From Rhodococcus qingshengii (lineage in GTDB: Bacteria; Actinomycetota; Actinomycetes; Mycobacteriales; Mycobacteriaceae): a stretch of DNA of 64,000 bases. Under the pieces are notes generated by a model. It was not told the origin of the DNA. It searched no databases and was given only the letters and a program-made list of their open reading frames with translations. This document shows positions 38,050 to 47,568 of this stretch, piece after piece; the stretch's first letter is position 1; every line of letters starts with the position of its first letter. Position numbers and translations under genes: made by a program. The stretch spans positions 733,626-797,625 of the forward strand of contig NZ_JAJNCL010000002.1 in assembly GCF_021025955.1 (NCBI RefSeq), in the 5' to 3' direction.

Positions 38050-39913
38050 CCTCCCCGTAGCCCTCGTACCCACCCACTCGCTGCACGACCTCGAAGAACA
38101 GGTCTCCCCCGACGGTCGGGGTGAACAGGTGGAAGAATTCGCCGTGAGCGTCCGCGTCGTAAAGGATTCCGGCACTACGCATACGGTCGAGCAGTTCGGC
38201 ATTCAATCCGAAACGCGCGTCGAGATCGTCGTAGTAGTTCGGGGAAATAGGTAGCGGCACAAAGCCCCAGTCCTGCATCGACGCGGCAGCACCGAAGATG
38301 TTCTCACACGCGAAGGCGACGTGACTGACGCCGCCGCGGCGAACAGTCGGCAGCCCGCTTCGACTGCCCTCCACCATGTTCAGCGAGATGCGCAGGGCCT
38401 GTCCGTCGCCGTCTTGAACGAGCGTGAGCGCCTGGCTCCGCATGAGGCCGACGGAATCGGTGACGTCCTGCCCCTCGTGCGGTTGCATCTCGAACACCGA
38501 GCGCAGGAGCAGCATGATGCCGTCCCAGCTCTCGGCCGGAACTGCAAGCGCCACATGGTCGATCCCGGTGAACACTGCACCCTGTTCACGATTGCGCTCG
38601 GCGGGTAGCGGATAGATCTCGAAAGCCGATTCCCACGCCGCAGCACTGCCAGGGCCCCGCAGATCGATCGACGTCGCGTCGGTGACCTTCAGACGTACGA
38701 CGTCCGGCACCTCGGAGTTCTCGTCGCTCGATCCCGGCAACTGCACTCGCGTCGCCGGCACTTCGAGAGCCAGCGCTCGCTCCCCCCACACTTCGGGTTC
38801 GGTTGCCCGGATGCCGATCTGAGTCAGAACCGGTAGATCCGCAGGCAGACCGGGCGCCGTCCACACCGTGCCCGCAGTCGCGTCCACGGCAACGGTGAGC
38901 GATCCGTGCCGCCACAACTGCAAATCGTGGTCGTGGTGCCGTCCGAGAAGATGAAAACCGACGCGGGAGAGCATCGTGTGCACCTGGTCCTGCTTAGCTG
39001 GTCCCGCCGCGATTCGCAGAGACACGATTCCTTCGAGAGGCGTGCGCTCCGGGGCGGTGAACAGCGTGGGTCCACCGGCGGCCGGGTTCGCGGCAGCGAC
39101 CTGTTCTTCGAGGTGGAGCAGCGACCGATGAGCGTCGATTGCCGTTCGCTGGGTGTCGGCGCGACGGAATACGTCATTGAAGATCTCGAGCGACCATGGT
39201 CCGTCGTAGCCCGTGGCGTAGACGTGCTGAGCGAAAGCACTCAGATCGAAACTGCCCTGCCCCGGGAAGTTTCGGTGGTGCCGGCTCCACTGCAGGATGT
39301 CCATCGCCAAGAACGGTGCGTCCGCCAACTGGAGGAAGAAAATCTTCTCGCCCGGAATCTCGCGAATTCCGGCGGGATCGTCACCGCGCGAGAGGATGTG
39401 GAAGCTGTCCAGACAGGTTCCGAGTGAAGGATGGTCGACCCCTTCGACGATCTTCCATGCGTGGCTGTAGGTGTTGACGTGGGCACCCCACGCGAGCGCC
39501 TCGTACGCAACTTTCTTGCCGTGCTCGGACGCCAATTCGGCGAGAGCTCCGAACTGCTCCGTCAACTGACCGTCGTCGTGACTCGCGGTCAGTAGAGGCG
39601 AGGAGCACACCAGGAGCGTCTCGCATCCCAGCTGATCCATCAGCTCGAATTTGCGTTGCACTCGAACAAGATTCCGAACAAATTGACGTTCCTCCACCGT
39701 ATCGAAGTCACGGAACGGCTGATACAGATCGAGGGTGAGCCCCAGATCCACTGCCCTCGTTCGTAATTCCTTCGGGGACCACGGCGAAGCAACGAAATCC
39801 GGCTCGAACACCTCGAAGCCGTCGAAGCCGGCGGCCGCGATGGCGTTGAGCTTCTCCTCGAGAGTGCCGCTCAGCGATACCGTCGCGATCGACGTCCGAA
39901 CCGGGGCACTCAC
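38000..39913 (-). CDS. qsuB: 3-Dehydroshikimate dehydratase, QsuB-like two-domain enzyme
   Basis: A 637-residue fusion. The N-terminal half (about 1-280) is an xylose-isomerase-like TIM barrel ([48 protein letters not shown] with metal-binding Glu). The C-terminal half is a HPPD-like VOC module with metal ligands in [21 protein letters not shown] and LFFEVVQR. This layout matches QsuB, which converts 3-dehydroshikimate to protocatechuate. Start GTG 39913 overlaps the qsuD-like stop by 4 bp. It is the last gene of the aroQ-qsuD-qsuB unit. Confidence 0.9.
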   Translation of the reverse strand: MSAPVRTSIATVSLSGTLEEKLNAIAAAGFDGFEVFEPDFVASPWSPKELRTRAVDLGLTLDLYQPFRDFDTVEERQFVRNLVRVQRKFELMDQLGCETLLVCSSPLLTASHDDGQLTEQFGALAELASEHGKKVAYEALAWGAHVNTYSHAWKIVEGVDHPSLGTCLDSFHILSRGDDPAGIREIPGEKIFFLQLADAPFLAMDILQWSRHHRNFPGQGSFDLSAFAQHVYATGYDGPWSLEIFNDVFRRADTQRTAIDAHRSLLHLEEQVAAANPAAGGPTLFTAPERTPLEGIVSLRIAAGPAKQDQVHTMLSRVGFHLLGRHHDHDLQLWRHGSLTVAVDATAGTVWTAPGLPADLPVLTQIGIRATEPEVWGERALALEVPATRVQLPGSSDENSEVPDVVRLKVTDATSIDLRGPGSAAAWESAFEIYPLPAERNREQGAVFTGIDHVALAVPAESWDGIMLLLRSVFEMQPHEGQDVTDSVGLMRSQALTLVQDGDGQALRISLNMVEGSRSGLPTVRRGGVSHVAFACENIFGAAASMQDWGFVPLPISPNYYDDLDARFGLNAELLDRMRSAGILYDADAHGEFFHLFTPTVGGDLFFEVVQRVGGYEGYGEVNSAVRLSAQLRASST

Positions 39914-40788
39914 AGCGCTGCCGCAACCTGTTCGCCGTGCACCAGTTCGGTCATGTGAGCGAGCATCCGCTTGCTGTCGGGCTCGATGCCCGTGAAGATA
40001 CGGAATGCGTCGACGGCCTGGAAGACAGTCATTCCGCCTCCGCTGAGCGTCGGCGCGCCGATCAACCTGGCCTGACGCAACAGTTCCGTTTCGAGCGGGC
40101 GGTAGACGATTTCCGCCACCCACAGATCGGGGCGGAGCAGATCCGGGGAGAAGGCCATTCCGGGATGGGCCGCCATTCCCATCGGTGTCGCGTGGATCAA
40201 TCCGTTCGCGTTGCCGAGCGCTTCTGCGAGGTCGCTCGTGTGCCGCGCCTCGACTACCTGCGCGGGGAACTGCCGCGAGAAGGCATGCGCGAGTTCTTCC
40301 GCGCGAGCCAGGCTCGAATCGACCAACGTCAGCGTCCCGACGCCGCGGGTGAGCGCGGCATAGGCAACCGCCGCACCTGCTCCGCCCGCACCGAGCTGCA
40401 CGACGCGAGCGAGCTGCGCACCGGGTAGCCCCTCGTCGAAATTCCGGCCGAAGCCCGACCAATCGGTGTTGTGCCCGATCGCCTTGCCGGAGTCGAAGAG
40501 GACAGTGTTCACTGCGCCGAGCTTGTTTGCGTCCGGCGAGAGCTCGTCGAGGTGCTCGATCACCAACTGCTTGCACGGGTGAGTGATGTTGAGGCCGCGG
40601 AACCCGAAACGTCGTGCATACGTCAGAAGTTCACCGATGTCCGACGGCGCCATCCCCATCGCATCGAGATCGAGGATGCGGTAAACGTACGGCAGGCCCT
40701 GTCTGCGCCCTTCTTCCTCGTGCATGATCGGAGTCAAGGAGGCTCCGATGCCGGTGCCGATCAGACCGCAGAGGATCGAATCACTCAT
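39910..40788 (-). CDS. qsuD: Shikimate/quinate dehydrogenase, QsuD/AroE-like
   Basis: A 292-residue shikimate-dehydrogenase-family protein. Substrate residues are in ASLTPIMHEEEG, the catalytic Lys in GLNITHPCK and Asp in GHNTDWSGFG; the Rossmann loop is QLGAGGAGAAVAYA. It resembles the catabolic QsuD more than biosynthetic AroE, and it lies between a type II dehydroquinase and the dehydroshikimate dehydratase. It should oxidise quinate and/or shikimate with NAD. The aroQ stop overlaps its start by 1 bp. Confidence 0.87.
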   Translation of the reverse strand: MSDSILCGLIGTGIGASLTPIMHEEEGRRQGLPYVYRILDLDAMGMAPSDIGELLTYARRFGFRGLNITHPCKQLVIEHLDELSPDANKLGAVNTVLFDSGKAIGHNTDWSGFGRNFDEGLPGAQLARVVQLGAGGAGAAVAYAALTRGVGTLTLVDSSLARAEELAHAFSRQFPAQVVEARHTSDLAEALGNANGLIHATPMGMAAHPGMAFSPDLLRPDLWVAEIVYRPLETELLRQARLIGAPTLSGGGMTVFQAVDAFRIFTGIEPDSKRMLAHMTELVHGEQVAAAL

Positions 40789-41237
40789 CAGTTCTTCCCT
40801 TCTCGAATGCAGACGAATTCGACTGCGGCGCTGTAACCGTCGATCCCTAACCCGCAGATGACCGCGTCGGCGATCCCGGACACGTAGGAGTGGTGACGGA
40901 ATTCTTCGCGGCCGTGGATGTTGCTGATGTGCACCTCCACCACGGGGGCGTCGAGTGTGACCAGTGCGTCTCGCAAGGCAACGGAGGTATGCGAATAACC
41001 ACCGGGATTGATGACGATGCCCGCGACTCTTCCCCTGGCCTCGTGGATCCAATCGATCAGTTGACCCTCGTGGTTCGACTGCTTTGCCTCGACCACCGCT
41101 CCGAACTTCTCGGCCGCAACTTCGCAGCGGGAAACGACGTCGTCCAGAGTGCCTCTCCCGTAGAACTCCGGTTGGCGCTGGCCCAACAAATTCAAGTTGG
41201 GCCCGTTGAGAACCAGAACCGGTAGAGATGGAGTCAT
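40788..41237 (-). CDS. aroQ: Type II 3-dehydroquinate dehydratase
   Basis: A 149-residue type II dehydroquinase. The flexible lid and Tyr are in [17 protein letters not shown], substrate-binding residues in [16 protein letters not shown], and the catalytic His in [17 protein letters not shown]. Here it probably serves quinate breakdown (QsuC role), since it heads an operon with the two qsu genes. It is transcribed divergently from a TetR regulator across a palindromic region. Confidence 0.92.
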   Translation of the reverse strand: MTPSLPVLVLNGPNLNLLGQRQPEFYGRGTLDDVVSRCEVAAEKFGAVVEAKQSNHEGQLIDWIHEARGRVAGIVINPGGYSHTSVALRDALVTLDAPVVEVHISNIHGREEFRHHSYVSGIADAVICGLGIDGYSAAVEFVCIREGKN

Positions 41238-41274
41238 CAGGGCACCTCGGTGTCGACGTTCGACGTTAATGTAC

Positions 41275-41295
41275 GAACTAGTGAGTTAGTTCACT
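41275..41295. promoter_or_regulatory. Overlapping TetR-type inverted repeat and GlxR-like box
   Basis: GAACTA-GTGAGT-TAGTTC (41275-41292) is a perfect 6-bp inverted repeat in the aroQ/TetR divergent space. Over it lies AGTGAGTTAGTTCACT (41280-41295), which fits the GlxR core GTGANNTANNTCAC exactly. The first could be the TetR operator and the second a cAMP-receptor site, so the two proteins would compete. The remaining 41238-41363 has no gene. Confidence 0.65.
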
Positions 41296-41363
41296 GGACG
41301 TTACTCCCCCGACGCGAACTCGACAAGCAAAGTCGACAAACTGCTGACAGATAGAGTGAGCAC

Positions 41364-42038
41364 ATGGTTTCCGAGCAGTCAGTGAACTCTGTGGCGTCGA
41401 AGCCGGAGAAGCGACGCCGAAACAGTGACCTGACCAGGGTGAACATCATCGCCGTCGCCACCGAAGAGTTTGCCGACAAGGGCTTCGCCGGCGCCCGGGT
41501 GGACGAGATCGCAACCAAGACGCACACCACCAAACGGATGATCTACTACTACTTCACCGACAAGGAAGGGCTGTACAAATCAGTCCTCGAACACGCGTAC
41601 AGCGTGATTCGTGCGCAGGAGCGCGAACTCGACCTCGAGGGATTGAACCCCACCGCAGCAGTGCGCGCCTTGGCCGAACTGACCTTCGACCACCACGAAC
41701 AGCACCCGAACTTCATTCGGCTGGTGGCAAACGAGAACATGCTCCGCGGCGAGCACATCGAGAAATCCGAACTACTCAGCGGCCTCGGCGCACCCGCCGC
41801 CGACCTGGTCTCCCAGATCCTCCACGACGGGCAGCAGGCGGGGGTATTCCGCTCCGACGTCGATGCCCTCGATATTCACATGTTGATCAGCAGTTACTGC
41901 GTCTTCCGCATCGCCAACCGGTACACGTTCAAAGCGCTCTTCGACCGTGATCTGACCGACTCGACTCATCGCGAACATCTACGAACGATGCTCGGCGACA
42001 TGGTTGTTGCGTTCCTGACCTCACCGACGCCGTCCTGA
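41364..42038 (+). CDS. TetR-family regulator, likely of the quinate/shikimate cluster
   Basis: A 224-residue TetR regulator. The helix-turn-helix is in VDEIATKTHTTKRMIYYYFTDKEGLYKSVL (about residues 47-76, after a basic tail SKPEKRRRNSD), and the rest is a helical ligand domain. It is divergent from aroQ-qsuD-qsuB with a palindrome between them, and the GH3 and transporter genes follow it. By context it probably represses the cluster and responds to quinate, shikimate or dehydroshikimate; C. glutamicum uses an unrelated LysR-type QsuR for this job. Confidence 0.85.
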   Translation: MVSEQSVNSVASKPEKRRRNSDLTRVNIIAVATEEFADKGFAGARVDEIATKTHTTKRMIYYYFTDKEGLYKSVLEHAYSVIRAQERELDLEGLNPTAAVRALAELTFDHHEQHPNFIRLVANENMLRGEHIEKSELLSGLGAPAADLVSQILHDGQQAGVFRSDVDALDIHMLISSYCVFRIANRYTFKALFDRDLTDSTHREHLRTMLGDMVVAFLTSPTPS

Positions 42039-42072
42039 CCCACCCCGAAGTCCGAAAAATCCCCCTACGGTG

Positions 42073-42087
42073 GTGAGTGGAACTCAC
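42073..42087. promoter_or_regulatory. Palindrome GTGAGT-gga-ACTCAC before the GH3 gene
   Basis: A perfect 6-bp inverted repeat with a 3-bp centre lies 22 bp upstream of the GH3 GTG start. It shares GTGAGT with the 41280-41290 site, so it may bind the same regulator. Confidence 0.5.
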
Positions 42088-42109
42088 AGCTGCCACCGGG
42101 AGGAATGAC

Positions 42110-44332
42110 GTGACCGAGAATTACGTAGACGGGCTTTCACTCGAGGAGAAAGCGTCGTTGACGTCCGGCTCGGATTTCTGGCACAGCCAGTCCGTTGCCG
42201 GAATCGAATCGATATTGCTGACCGACGGTCCGCACGGAGTCCGGAAACAACCCGAGGGTGGCGACGCACTCGGACTCGGCCACAGCATTCCCGCGACGTG
42301 TTTTCCGCCGGCAGTCGGGTTGGGCTCGTCGTGGAACCTCGACCTCATCCGCCAGGTCGGTGAGGCTCTGGGCGACGAAGCCAAAGCCGAACAGGTCTCG
42401 GTTCTCCTCGGTCCCGGTATCAACATCAAACGATCCCCGTTGTGCGGCCGGAATTTCGAATACGTCTCCGAGGACCCATTCCTCTCCGGCCGCGTCGCGG
42501 CAGCACTGATCACCGGCATCCAGTCTCGCGGCGTCGGAACCTCGCTCAAGCACTTCGCTGCCAACAACCAAGAGCACGACCGGATGAGAGTCAGCGCCGA
42601 CGTCGACGAACGGACGCTGCGCGAGATCTATCTGGCCGGATTCGAGTACGCCGTCAAGACCGCGGCCCCGACGACGGTCATGTGCTCGTACAACAAGATC
42701 AACGGTGTGTACTCGAGCCAGAACCATTGGCTGCTCACCGAGGTACTCCGCGAGCAGTGGGGCTTCGACGGCCTCGTCGTTTCGGACTGGGGAGCGGTCA
42801 ACGATCGCGTGGCGGCACTCGCCGCCGGCCTCGATCTGGAAATGCCGTCGACCGGAACCGATACCCAGATCGTCGACGCCGTGCGCGGCGGAGACCTTGA
42901 CGAATCCGTACTCAACACTGCAGCCGAACGACTGTCGACGCTGGTGAAACGCACCGCCGCCGCGCGCACCGAAGGCCACACGTACGACGTCGAGCGTCAC
43001 CACGAACTGGCACGGATCGCGGCAACGGAGTCCGCTGTATTGCTGGCCAACGACGGAGAACTACTGCCGCTGACCCCCGGCGGGCAAACTGTCGCGGTGA
43101 TCGGAGAATTCGCGTGCAGCCCGCGGTACCAGGGGGCTGGCAGTTCACAGGTGGTTCCAACCAAGCTCGACAATGCTTTGGACGCGATCCTCGACCTCGA
43201 AGGCGCCGACCGCGTCACCTTCGCACCGGGCTTCACCTTCGACAGCACTCCGGACGACGACATGGTCACCGAGGCTGTCGACGCTGCGCGCCGCGCTGAC
43301 GTCGCTGTGCTCTTCCTCGGACTACCGTCCGCCACCGAATCCGAAGGGTTCGACCGAACCCACATCGATCTGCCCGCCGATCAGATTGCCCTGCTGGAAG
43401 CGGTGCACGGTGCGAACCCGAACACCGTGGTCGTGCTCTCCAACGGTGGCGTGATTTCGATCGAGCCTTGGAAGGATCATGCCGCCGCAATCCTCGAGGG
43501 TTGGCTACTCGGCCAGGCCGGCGGCTCGGCGATTGCCGACCTTCTGTTCGGCATCACGAATCCGTCCGGGCGTCTGACGGAGACCATTCCGCTTCGCCTC
43601 CAAGACAATCCGTCGTATCTGCATTTCCCGGGAGCCCAGCAGCACGTCCGCTACGGCGAAGGCCTGTACGTGGGATACCGCTACTACGACTCCGTGCTGC
43701 GCGAAGTGGCGTACCCGTTCGGGTTCGGGCTGAGCTACACCACCTTCGACATCACCGATACGTCTGTCGAGGCCGGTGAGAATTCCGCCGAAGTGACCGT
43801 CACCGTGCGCAACAGCGGCGACCGATCGGGCAGCACCGTCATTCAGGTCTACGTCCACGACGCCTCGGAAAGCATCGACCGTCCCGTGCAGGAATTGAAG
43901 GGCTTTGCCAAGGTCCACCTCCACCCCGACGAATCTGCGACCGTGAACATCACGCTCGACACCAGGGCATTTGCCTATTGGTCCGTCGCGGCGCAGGACT
44001 GGGCGATCGAACCTGGCGACTACGAGATCCGCGTCGGTTTCTCGTCTCGGGACATCGCGAGAACCGACACGATCACCCTGGCCGGGAACGTCGGCGTCGG
44101 CACACTCGACGCAATGTCGACCATCGGCGAATGGCTCGCCCATCCCGTCGGTAGTGCCGTTCTCGGCGCCGCCATGTCCGCCGCAGCAGGCGAAGGTGCG
44201 CAGTCGGTCAGTCCCGAGATGATGGCGCTCGCCGGTTCTATGCCGCTCGGAAAACTCGCCACCTTCGGCCTCGGCATCACCGAGGAACAGGTGGAGCAGT
44301 TGGTGGCGGCCGCAGCACAGCCGGCCTACTAA
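42110..44332 (+). CDS. Beta-glucosidase, glycoside hydrolase family 3
   Basis: A 740-residue GH3 enzyme with the (beta/alpha)8 domain first (KHFAANNQEHDRMRVSADVDERTLREIYL; nucleophile Asp226 in VVSDWGAV), the alpha/beta sandwich, and a C-terminal Fn3-like domain (VTVTVRNSGDRSGSTVIQVYV). No signal peptide, so it would act on sugars or glycosides taken into the cell. GTG 42110 has GGGAGGA 5 bp upstream. Its place in a quinate cluster suggests hydrolysis of plant phenolic glucosides, which is inference. The stop codon lies in an 11-mer shared with the aroQ/TetR operator region. Confidence 0.88.
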   Translation: MTENYVDGLSLEEKASLTSGSDFWHSQSVAGIESILLTDGPHGVRKQPEGGDALGLGHSIPATCFPPAVGLGSSWNLDLIRQVGEALGDEAKAEQVSVLLGPGINIKRSPLCGRNFEYVSEDPFLSGRVAAALITGIQSRGVGTSLKHFAANNQEHDRMRVSADVDERTLREIYLAGFEYAVKTAAPTTVMCSYNKINGVYSSQNHWLLTEVLREQWGFDGLVVSDWGAVNDRVAALAAGLDLEMPSTGTDTQIVDAVRGGDLDESVLNTAAERLSTLVKRTAAARTEGHTYDVERHHELARIAATESAVLLANDGELLPLTPGGQTVAVIGEFACSPRYQGAGSSQVVPTKLDNALDAILDLEGADRVTFAPGFTFDSTPDDDMVTEAVDAARRADVAVLFLGLPSATESEGFDRTHIDLPADQIALLEAVHGANPNTVVVLSNGGVISIEPWKDHAAAILEGWLLGQAGGSAIADLLFGITNPSGRLTETIPLRLQDNPSYLHFPGAQQHVRYGEGLYVGYRYYDSVLREVAYPFGFGLSYTTFDITDTSVEAGENSAEVTVTVRNSGDRSGSTVIQVYVHDASESIDRPVQELKGFAKVHLHPDESATVNITLDTRAFAYWSVAAQDWAIEPGDYEIRVGFSSRDIARTDTITLAGNVGVGTLDAMSTIGEWLAHPVGSAVLGAAMSAAAGEGAQSVSPEMMALAGSMPLGKLATFGLGITEEQVEQLVAAAAQPAY

Positions 44333-44338
44333 CTCACT
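44328..44338. promoter_or_regulatory. Reverse copy of the aroQ/TetR operator 11-mer
   Basis: ACTAACTCACT is the exact reverse complement of AGTGAGTTAGT at 41280-41290. It overlaps the GH3 stop and is 185 bp upstream of the ShiA-like transporter. A further GAACTA half-site is at 44384-44389 in the same 190-bp gap, where an AT-rich stretch (44376-44406) probably holds the transporter promoter. Confidence 0.45.
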
Positions 44339-44522
44339 GAACTGCGGTTTCGACGAGTGGTGTGACCGCCAGTAGATTTTTATGAACTATTTGGTTAATA
44401 ATCTTGTGTAGTTGCTGTGGCGTCGGTTACATTCCTTGTATCGCTCTCCGCACAGACGTTCTCAATACGAACACAATCAGCGGATGTAGAGCCTCCACGA
44501 CGCTTCCACCCAGGAGATGAGC

Positions 44523-45860
44523 ATGTCAGCTAGTACGGTTACACCGTCCGGCCCCGAGGCGGGATCCTTGGCCAGGCCGGACACGACCAAGGTCAAGCGC
44601 GCCGCAACGTCGTCGTTTCTCGGCAGCATGCTCGAGTACTACGACTTCTACATCTACGCCTCTGCCGCTGCGCTCATCTTCCCCACCGTGTTCTTCCCGG
44701 ACAGCGGACATGCGGCTCTGCTTTCGCTGGCCACTTTCGGTGTCGCGTACGTCGCGCGCCCCCTCGGCGCTGTAGTCCTCGGCCATTTCGGTGACCGCGT
44801 CGGCCGCAAGAAGATCATGCTGCTCACGCTCATTCTGATGGGCGCAGCCACCTTCCTCATCGGATGTATTCCGAGCGCCGATTCGATCGGAGTTTTTGCA
44901 CCGATACTTCTTGTCCTGATGAGAATCGCCCAGGGCATCTCCGCCGCCGGTGAACAGAGCGGTGCCAGCTCACTGACGCTCGAACACGCCCCCGAAGGCC
45001 GACGCGCGTTCTTCTGTAGTTGGACCCTCAACGGCACCCAGGCCGGCTTCATCCTCGCCAGCCTCGTATTCCTGCCCATTGCCGCACTCCCCGACGACAT
45101 CCTTTACACGTGGGGCTGGCGAATCCCGTTCTGGGGCAGCCTGATCGTTCTGGTCGCGGCATACATCATGCGTCTCAAGCTCGAAGAACCCGAAGAGTTC
45201 ACCGAGCAGCAGGAATCGAAGACCGTCGCCAAATTGCCTGTTGCCGATCTTCTTCGCACCCACAGCGCAAATCTGATTCGCGTGATCTGCTGCGCTTTCA
45301 TCGCCGTCGTCTCGACCATCTTCTCCGTCTTCGGTCTCGCTTTCGCCACCACCGAAGAAGTGGGGATTCCGAAGTCGACCATGCTCTGGGTTGCCATCGC
45401 AGCCAACGCCGTAGCCCTGCTCAGTCAGCCCGCCTGGGCGATGCTCTCCGACCGGATCGGTCGCAGGCCGCTGTTCATCGGTGGCGCCCTCGGTAGCGCG
45501 GTGTTCATCTACGTGTACTTCGGCGCAATCGCCAGCGGCAATGTTCCCCTGATCTTCCTCGCCGCAATCGGATTGATGTCCGTCTTCTACGCTGCCCCGA
45601 ATGCCATCTGGCCGTCGTTCTACTCCGAGATGTTCAACACCAAGGTCCGCTACTCGGGCATTGCGATCGGCACCCAGGTCGGCTTCGCCCTCGCAGGCTT
45701 TGCCCCCGCCATCGGCAACGCCCTCATGGGCGGCGACAAGACACACTGGATGCCCGTTGCCATTCTGACTTCGGTGGCCTGCGTCATCTGCGCGATCTCG
45801 GCGTTCACCGCCAAGGAGACGTTCCGCACTCCCCTCAAGGAGCTCGGCAACCCGATCTAG
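44523..45860 (+). CDS. MHS-family transporter, ShiA-like (shikimate/quinate candidate)
   Basis: A 445-residue 12-helix symporter. Hallmarks are SFLGSMLEYYDFYIYASAAAL, LGHFGDRVGRKK, RIAQGISAAGEQSGASSL and SDRIGRRPLFIGG, the MHS pattern shared with ShiA. The start is set at the second ATG (44523), with AGGAG 6 bp upstream; the first ATG (44517) touches the site. Context suggests uptake of shikimate, quinate or an aromatic acid for the adjoining operon. A long hairpin ends its transcript. Confidence 0.82.
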   Translation: MSASTVTPSGPEAGSLARPDTTKVKRAATSSFLGSMLEYYDFYIYASAAALIFPTVFFPDSGHAALLSLATFGVAYVARPLGAVVLGHFGDRVGRKKIMLLTLILMGAATFLIGCIPSADSIGVFAPILLVLMRIAQGISAAGEQSGASSLTLEHAPEGRRAFFCSWTLNGTQAGFILASLVFLPIAALPDDILYTWGWRIPFWGSLIVLVAAYIMRLKLEEPEEFTEQQESKTVAKLPVADLLRTHSANLIRVICCAFIAVVSTIFSVFGLAFATTEEVGIPKSTMLWVAIAANAVALLSQPAWAMLSDRIGRRPLFIGGALGSAVFIYVYFGAIASGNVPLIFLAAIGLMSVFYAAPNAIWPSFYSEMFNTKVRYSGIAIGTQVGFALAGFAPAIGNALMGGDKTHWMPVAILTSVACVICAISAFTAKETFRTPLKELGNPI

Positions 45861-45887
45861 CCGACCACCCCACAGACACCCTGCACG

Positions 45888-45935
45888 AACGACTGTGGCC
45901 CGGCATCTCGCGAGAGATGCCGGGCCACAGTCGTT
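45888..45935. terminator. Bidirectional terminator with 22-bp perfect stem and GCGA loop
   Basis: Positions 45888-45909 pair perfectly with 45914-45935 around the GNRA-type loop GCGA. AAC/GTT at the ends gives short T runs on both strands (GTTTTG on the plus). It separates the convergent transporter and clpX genes, 8 bp from the clpX stop. Confidence 0.92.
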
Positions 45936-45943
45936 TTGAAGTT

Positions 45944-47224
45944 CTACGCCGTCTTGTCGCGACGCTCGCCGCGTTCCGGCTTACGCGGAACGATGGTCGG
46001 AAGTACGTTGTCGTTGACGGTCTCCGCGGTGACGACCACCTTTTCGACGTCGTCACGGCTGGGGATGTCGTACATCACGGGAAGAAGAACTTCTTCCATG
46101 ATGGCGCGCAGGCCACGCGCACCGGTTCCACGCAAGATCGCCTGATCGGCAATAGCGTCGAGCGCTTCTTCGGTGAACTCGAGTTCGACGCCGTCCATGT
46201 CGAACAGACGACGATACTGCTTGACGAGAGCGTTCTTGGGCTCCGACAAGATCTGAACGAGCGATTCCTTGTCGAGGTTGGTCACCGACGCGATCATCGG
46301 CAGTCGGCCGATGAACTCCGGAATCAGACCGAACTTGATCAAATCCTCCGGCATGACCTCGGCGAAACGATCGACCGTATCCAGTTCGGCCTTCGACCGA
46401 ACCTCGGCACCGAAACCGATACCGCGCTTGCCGACACGATCGGAGACGATCCGCTCGAGACCTGCGAACGCGCCGGCGACGATGAACAGCACGTTCGTGG
46501 TGTCGATCTGGATGAATTCCTGGTGTGGATGCTTGCGGCCACCCTGCGGCGGGACACTCGCCTGCGTGCCTTCGAGAATCTTCAGCAACGCCTGCTGAAC
46601 GCCTTCGCCGGACACGTCACGCGTGATCGACGGGTTCTCGCTCTTACGCGCGATCTTGTCGACCTCGTCGATGTAGATGATTCCGGTCTCGGCGCGCTTG
46701 ACGTCGTAGTCGGCAGCCTGAATCAGCTTGAGCAGAATGTTCTCGACGTCCTCACCGACGTAGCCGGCCTCGGTCAACGCCGTCGCATCGGCGATGGCGA
46801 ACGGGACGTTGAGCATCTTCGCAAGTGTCTGGGCGAGATACGTCTTGCCACAACCGGTGGGGCCGAGCATCAAGATGTTGGATTTTGCGAGCTCAACCGT
46901 CTCACCCCGCGCATCACGGCCCTTGTCGCCGGCCTGAATGCGCTTGTAGTGGTTGTAGACGGCCACGGCCAACGTCCGCTTCGCGGAGTCCTGACCGATG
47001 ACGTAGTTCTCGAGGAATTCTCGGATCTCCGCAGGCTTGGGAAGCTCGTCGAGCTTGACCTCGCTCGATTCGGCCAATTCCTCTTCGATGATCTCGTTGC
47101 AGAGGTCGATGCACTCGTCGCAGATGTACACCCCGGGTCCTGCAATGAGCTTTTTGACCTGCTTCTGACTCTTACCGCAGAAAGAGCACTTGAGCAGATC
47201 CCCGCCGTCGCCGATGCGTGCCAT
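45944..47224 (-). CDS. clpX: ATP-dependent Clp protease ATP-binding subunit ClpX
   Basis: A 426-residue AAA+ unfoldase. The N-terminal zinc-binding domain has [11 protein letters not shown]...[13 protein letters not shown], Walker A is [15 protein letters not shown], Walker [11 protein letters not shown], and the pore loop GYVGEDV. It unfolds ssrA-tagged and other substrates for ClpP1P2. It is not tightly linked to clpP2; 344 bp with a hairpin lie between. M. tuberculosis has extra genes in that interval. Confidence 0.98.
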   Translation of the reverse strand: MARIGDGGDLLKCSFCGKSQKQVKKLIAGPGVYICDECIDLCNEIIEEELAESSEVKLDELPKPAEIREFLENYVIGQDSAKRTLAVAVYNHYKRIQAGDKGRDARGETVELAKSNILMLGPTGCGKTYLAQTLAKMLNVPFAIADATALTEAGYVGEDVENILLKLIQAADYDVKRAETGIIYIDEVDKIARKSENPSITRDVSGEGVQQALLKILEGTQASVPPQGGRKHPHQEFIQIDTTNVLFIVAGAFAGLERIVSDRVGKRGIGFGAEVRSKAELDTVDRFAEVMPEDLIKFGLIPEFIGRLPMIASVTNLDKESLVQILSEPKNALVKQYRRLFDMDGVELEFTEEALDAIADQAILRGTGARGLRAIMEEVLLPVMYDIPSRDDVEKVVVTAETVNDNVLPTIVPRKPERGERRDKTA

Positions 47225-47568
47225 CTCGTGAGGTCCCTACTTTCCATCATGTACGTGCACTCGCCGCCACTCGATCGGTCGAGACGCTCCGCAGTACGTC
47301 GGTAGTTGTCAGATCAGACAAACTGATCAACAAACTGATCGAACAAATCTGGTCGAACAATCGCAGAACGCCGGTCGAGAACCAGCCCGTGAAGTGACGG
47401 TACCCGCAGATCCCGAACGGGGTCGACCTGTTCTCGGCGTTTCGCCTGCGGATAAAAAAGAAAAGAGTCGAGATTTCAGCCTGGCGAGCGCTCCACCAGG
47501 CACTTCTCGACGTGTCCGCCTCGTGTCGGGAATCGGGATACAGATCCTCGACACGAGGCGGAAATCGA
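47225..47568. other. Intergenic region between clpX and clpP2
   Basis: No supported gene. It holds a long hairpin near clpP2 (47515-47562), a T-rich minus-strand tract (about 47452-47466), and a set of short direct repeats (ACAAACTGATC at 47319-47329 and 47331-47341, with degenerate ACAAATCTGGTC and ACAATC copies following to about 47363) where the clpX promoter should lie. Confidence 0.6.
47515..47562 (-). terminator. Terminator hairpin after clpP2
   Basis: A perfect 14-bp stem, TCCGCCTCGTGTCG with CGACACGAGGCGGA, encloses a 20-nt loop and starts 6 bp past the clpP2 stop. It has no immediate T run, but a T-rich tract follows about 50 bp later. Confidence 0.75.

Noticed and set aside
40890..41225. 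A 111-codon plus-strand frame inside aroQ
   Set aside because: Antisense to the well-supported type II dehydroquinase; no independent evidence.
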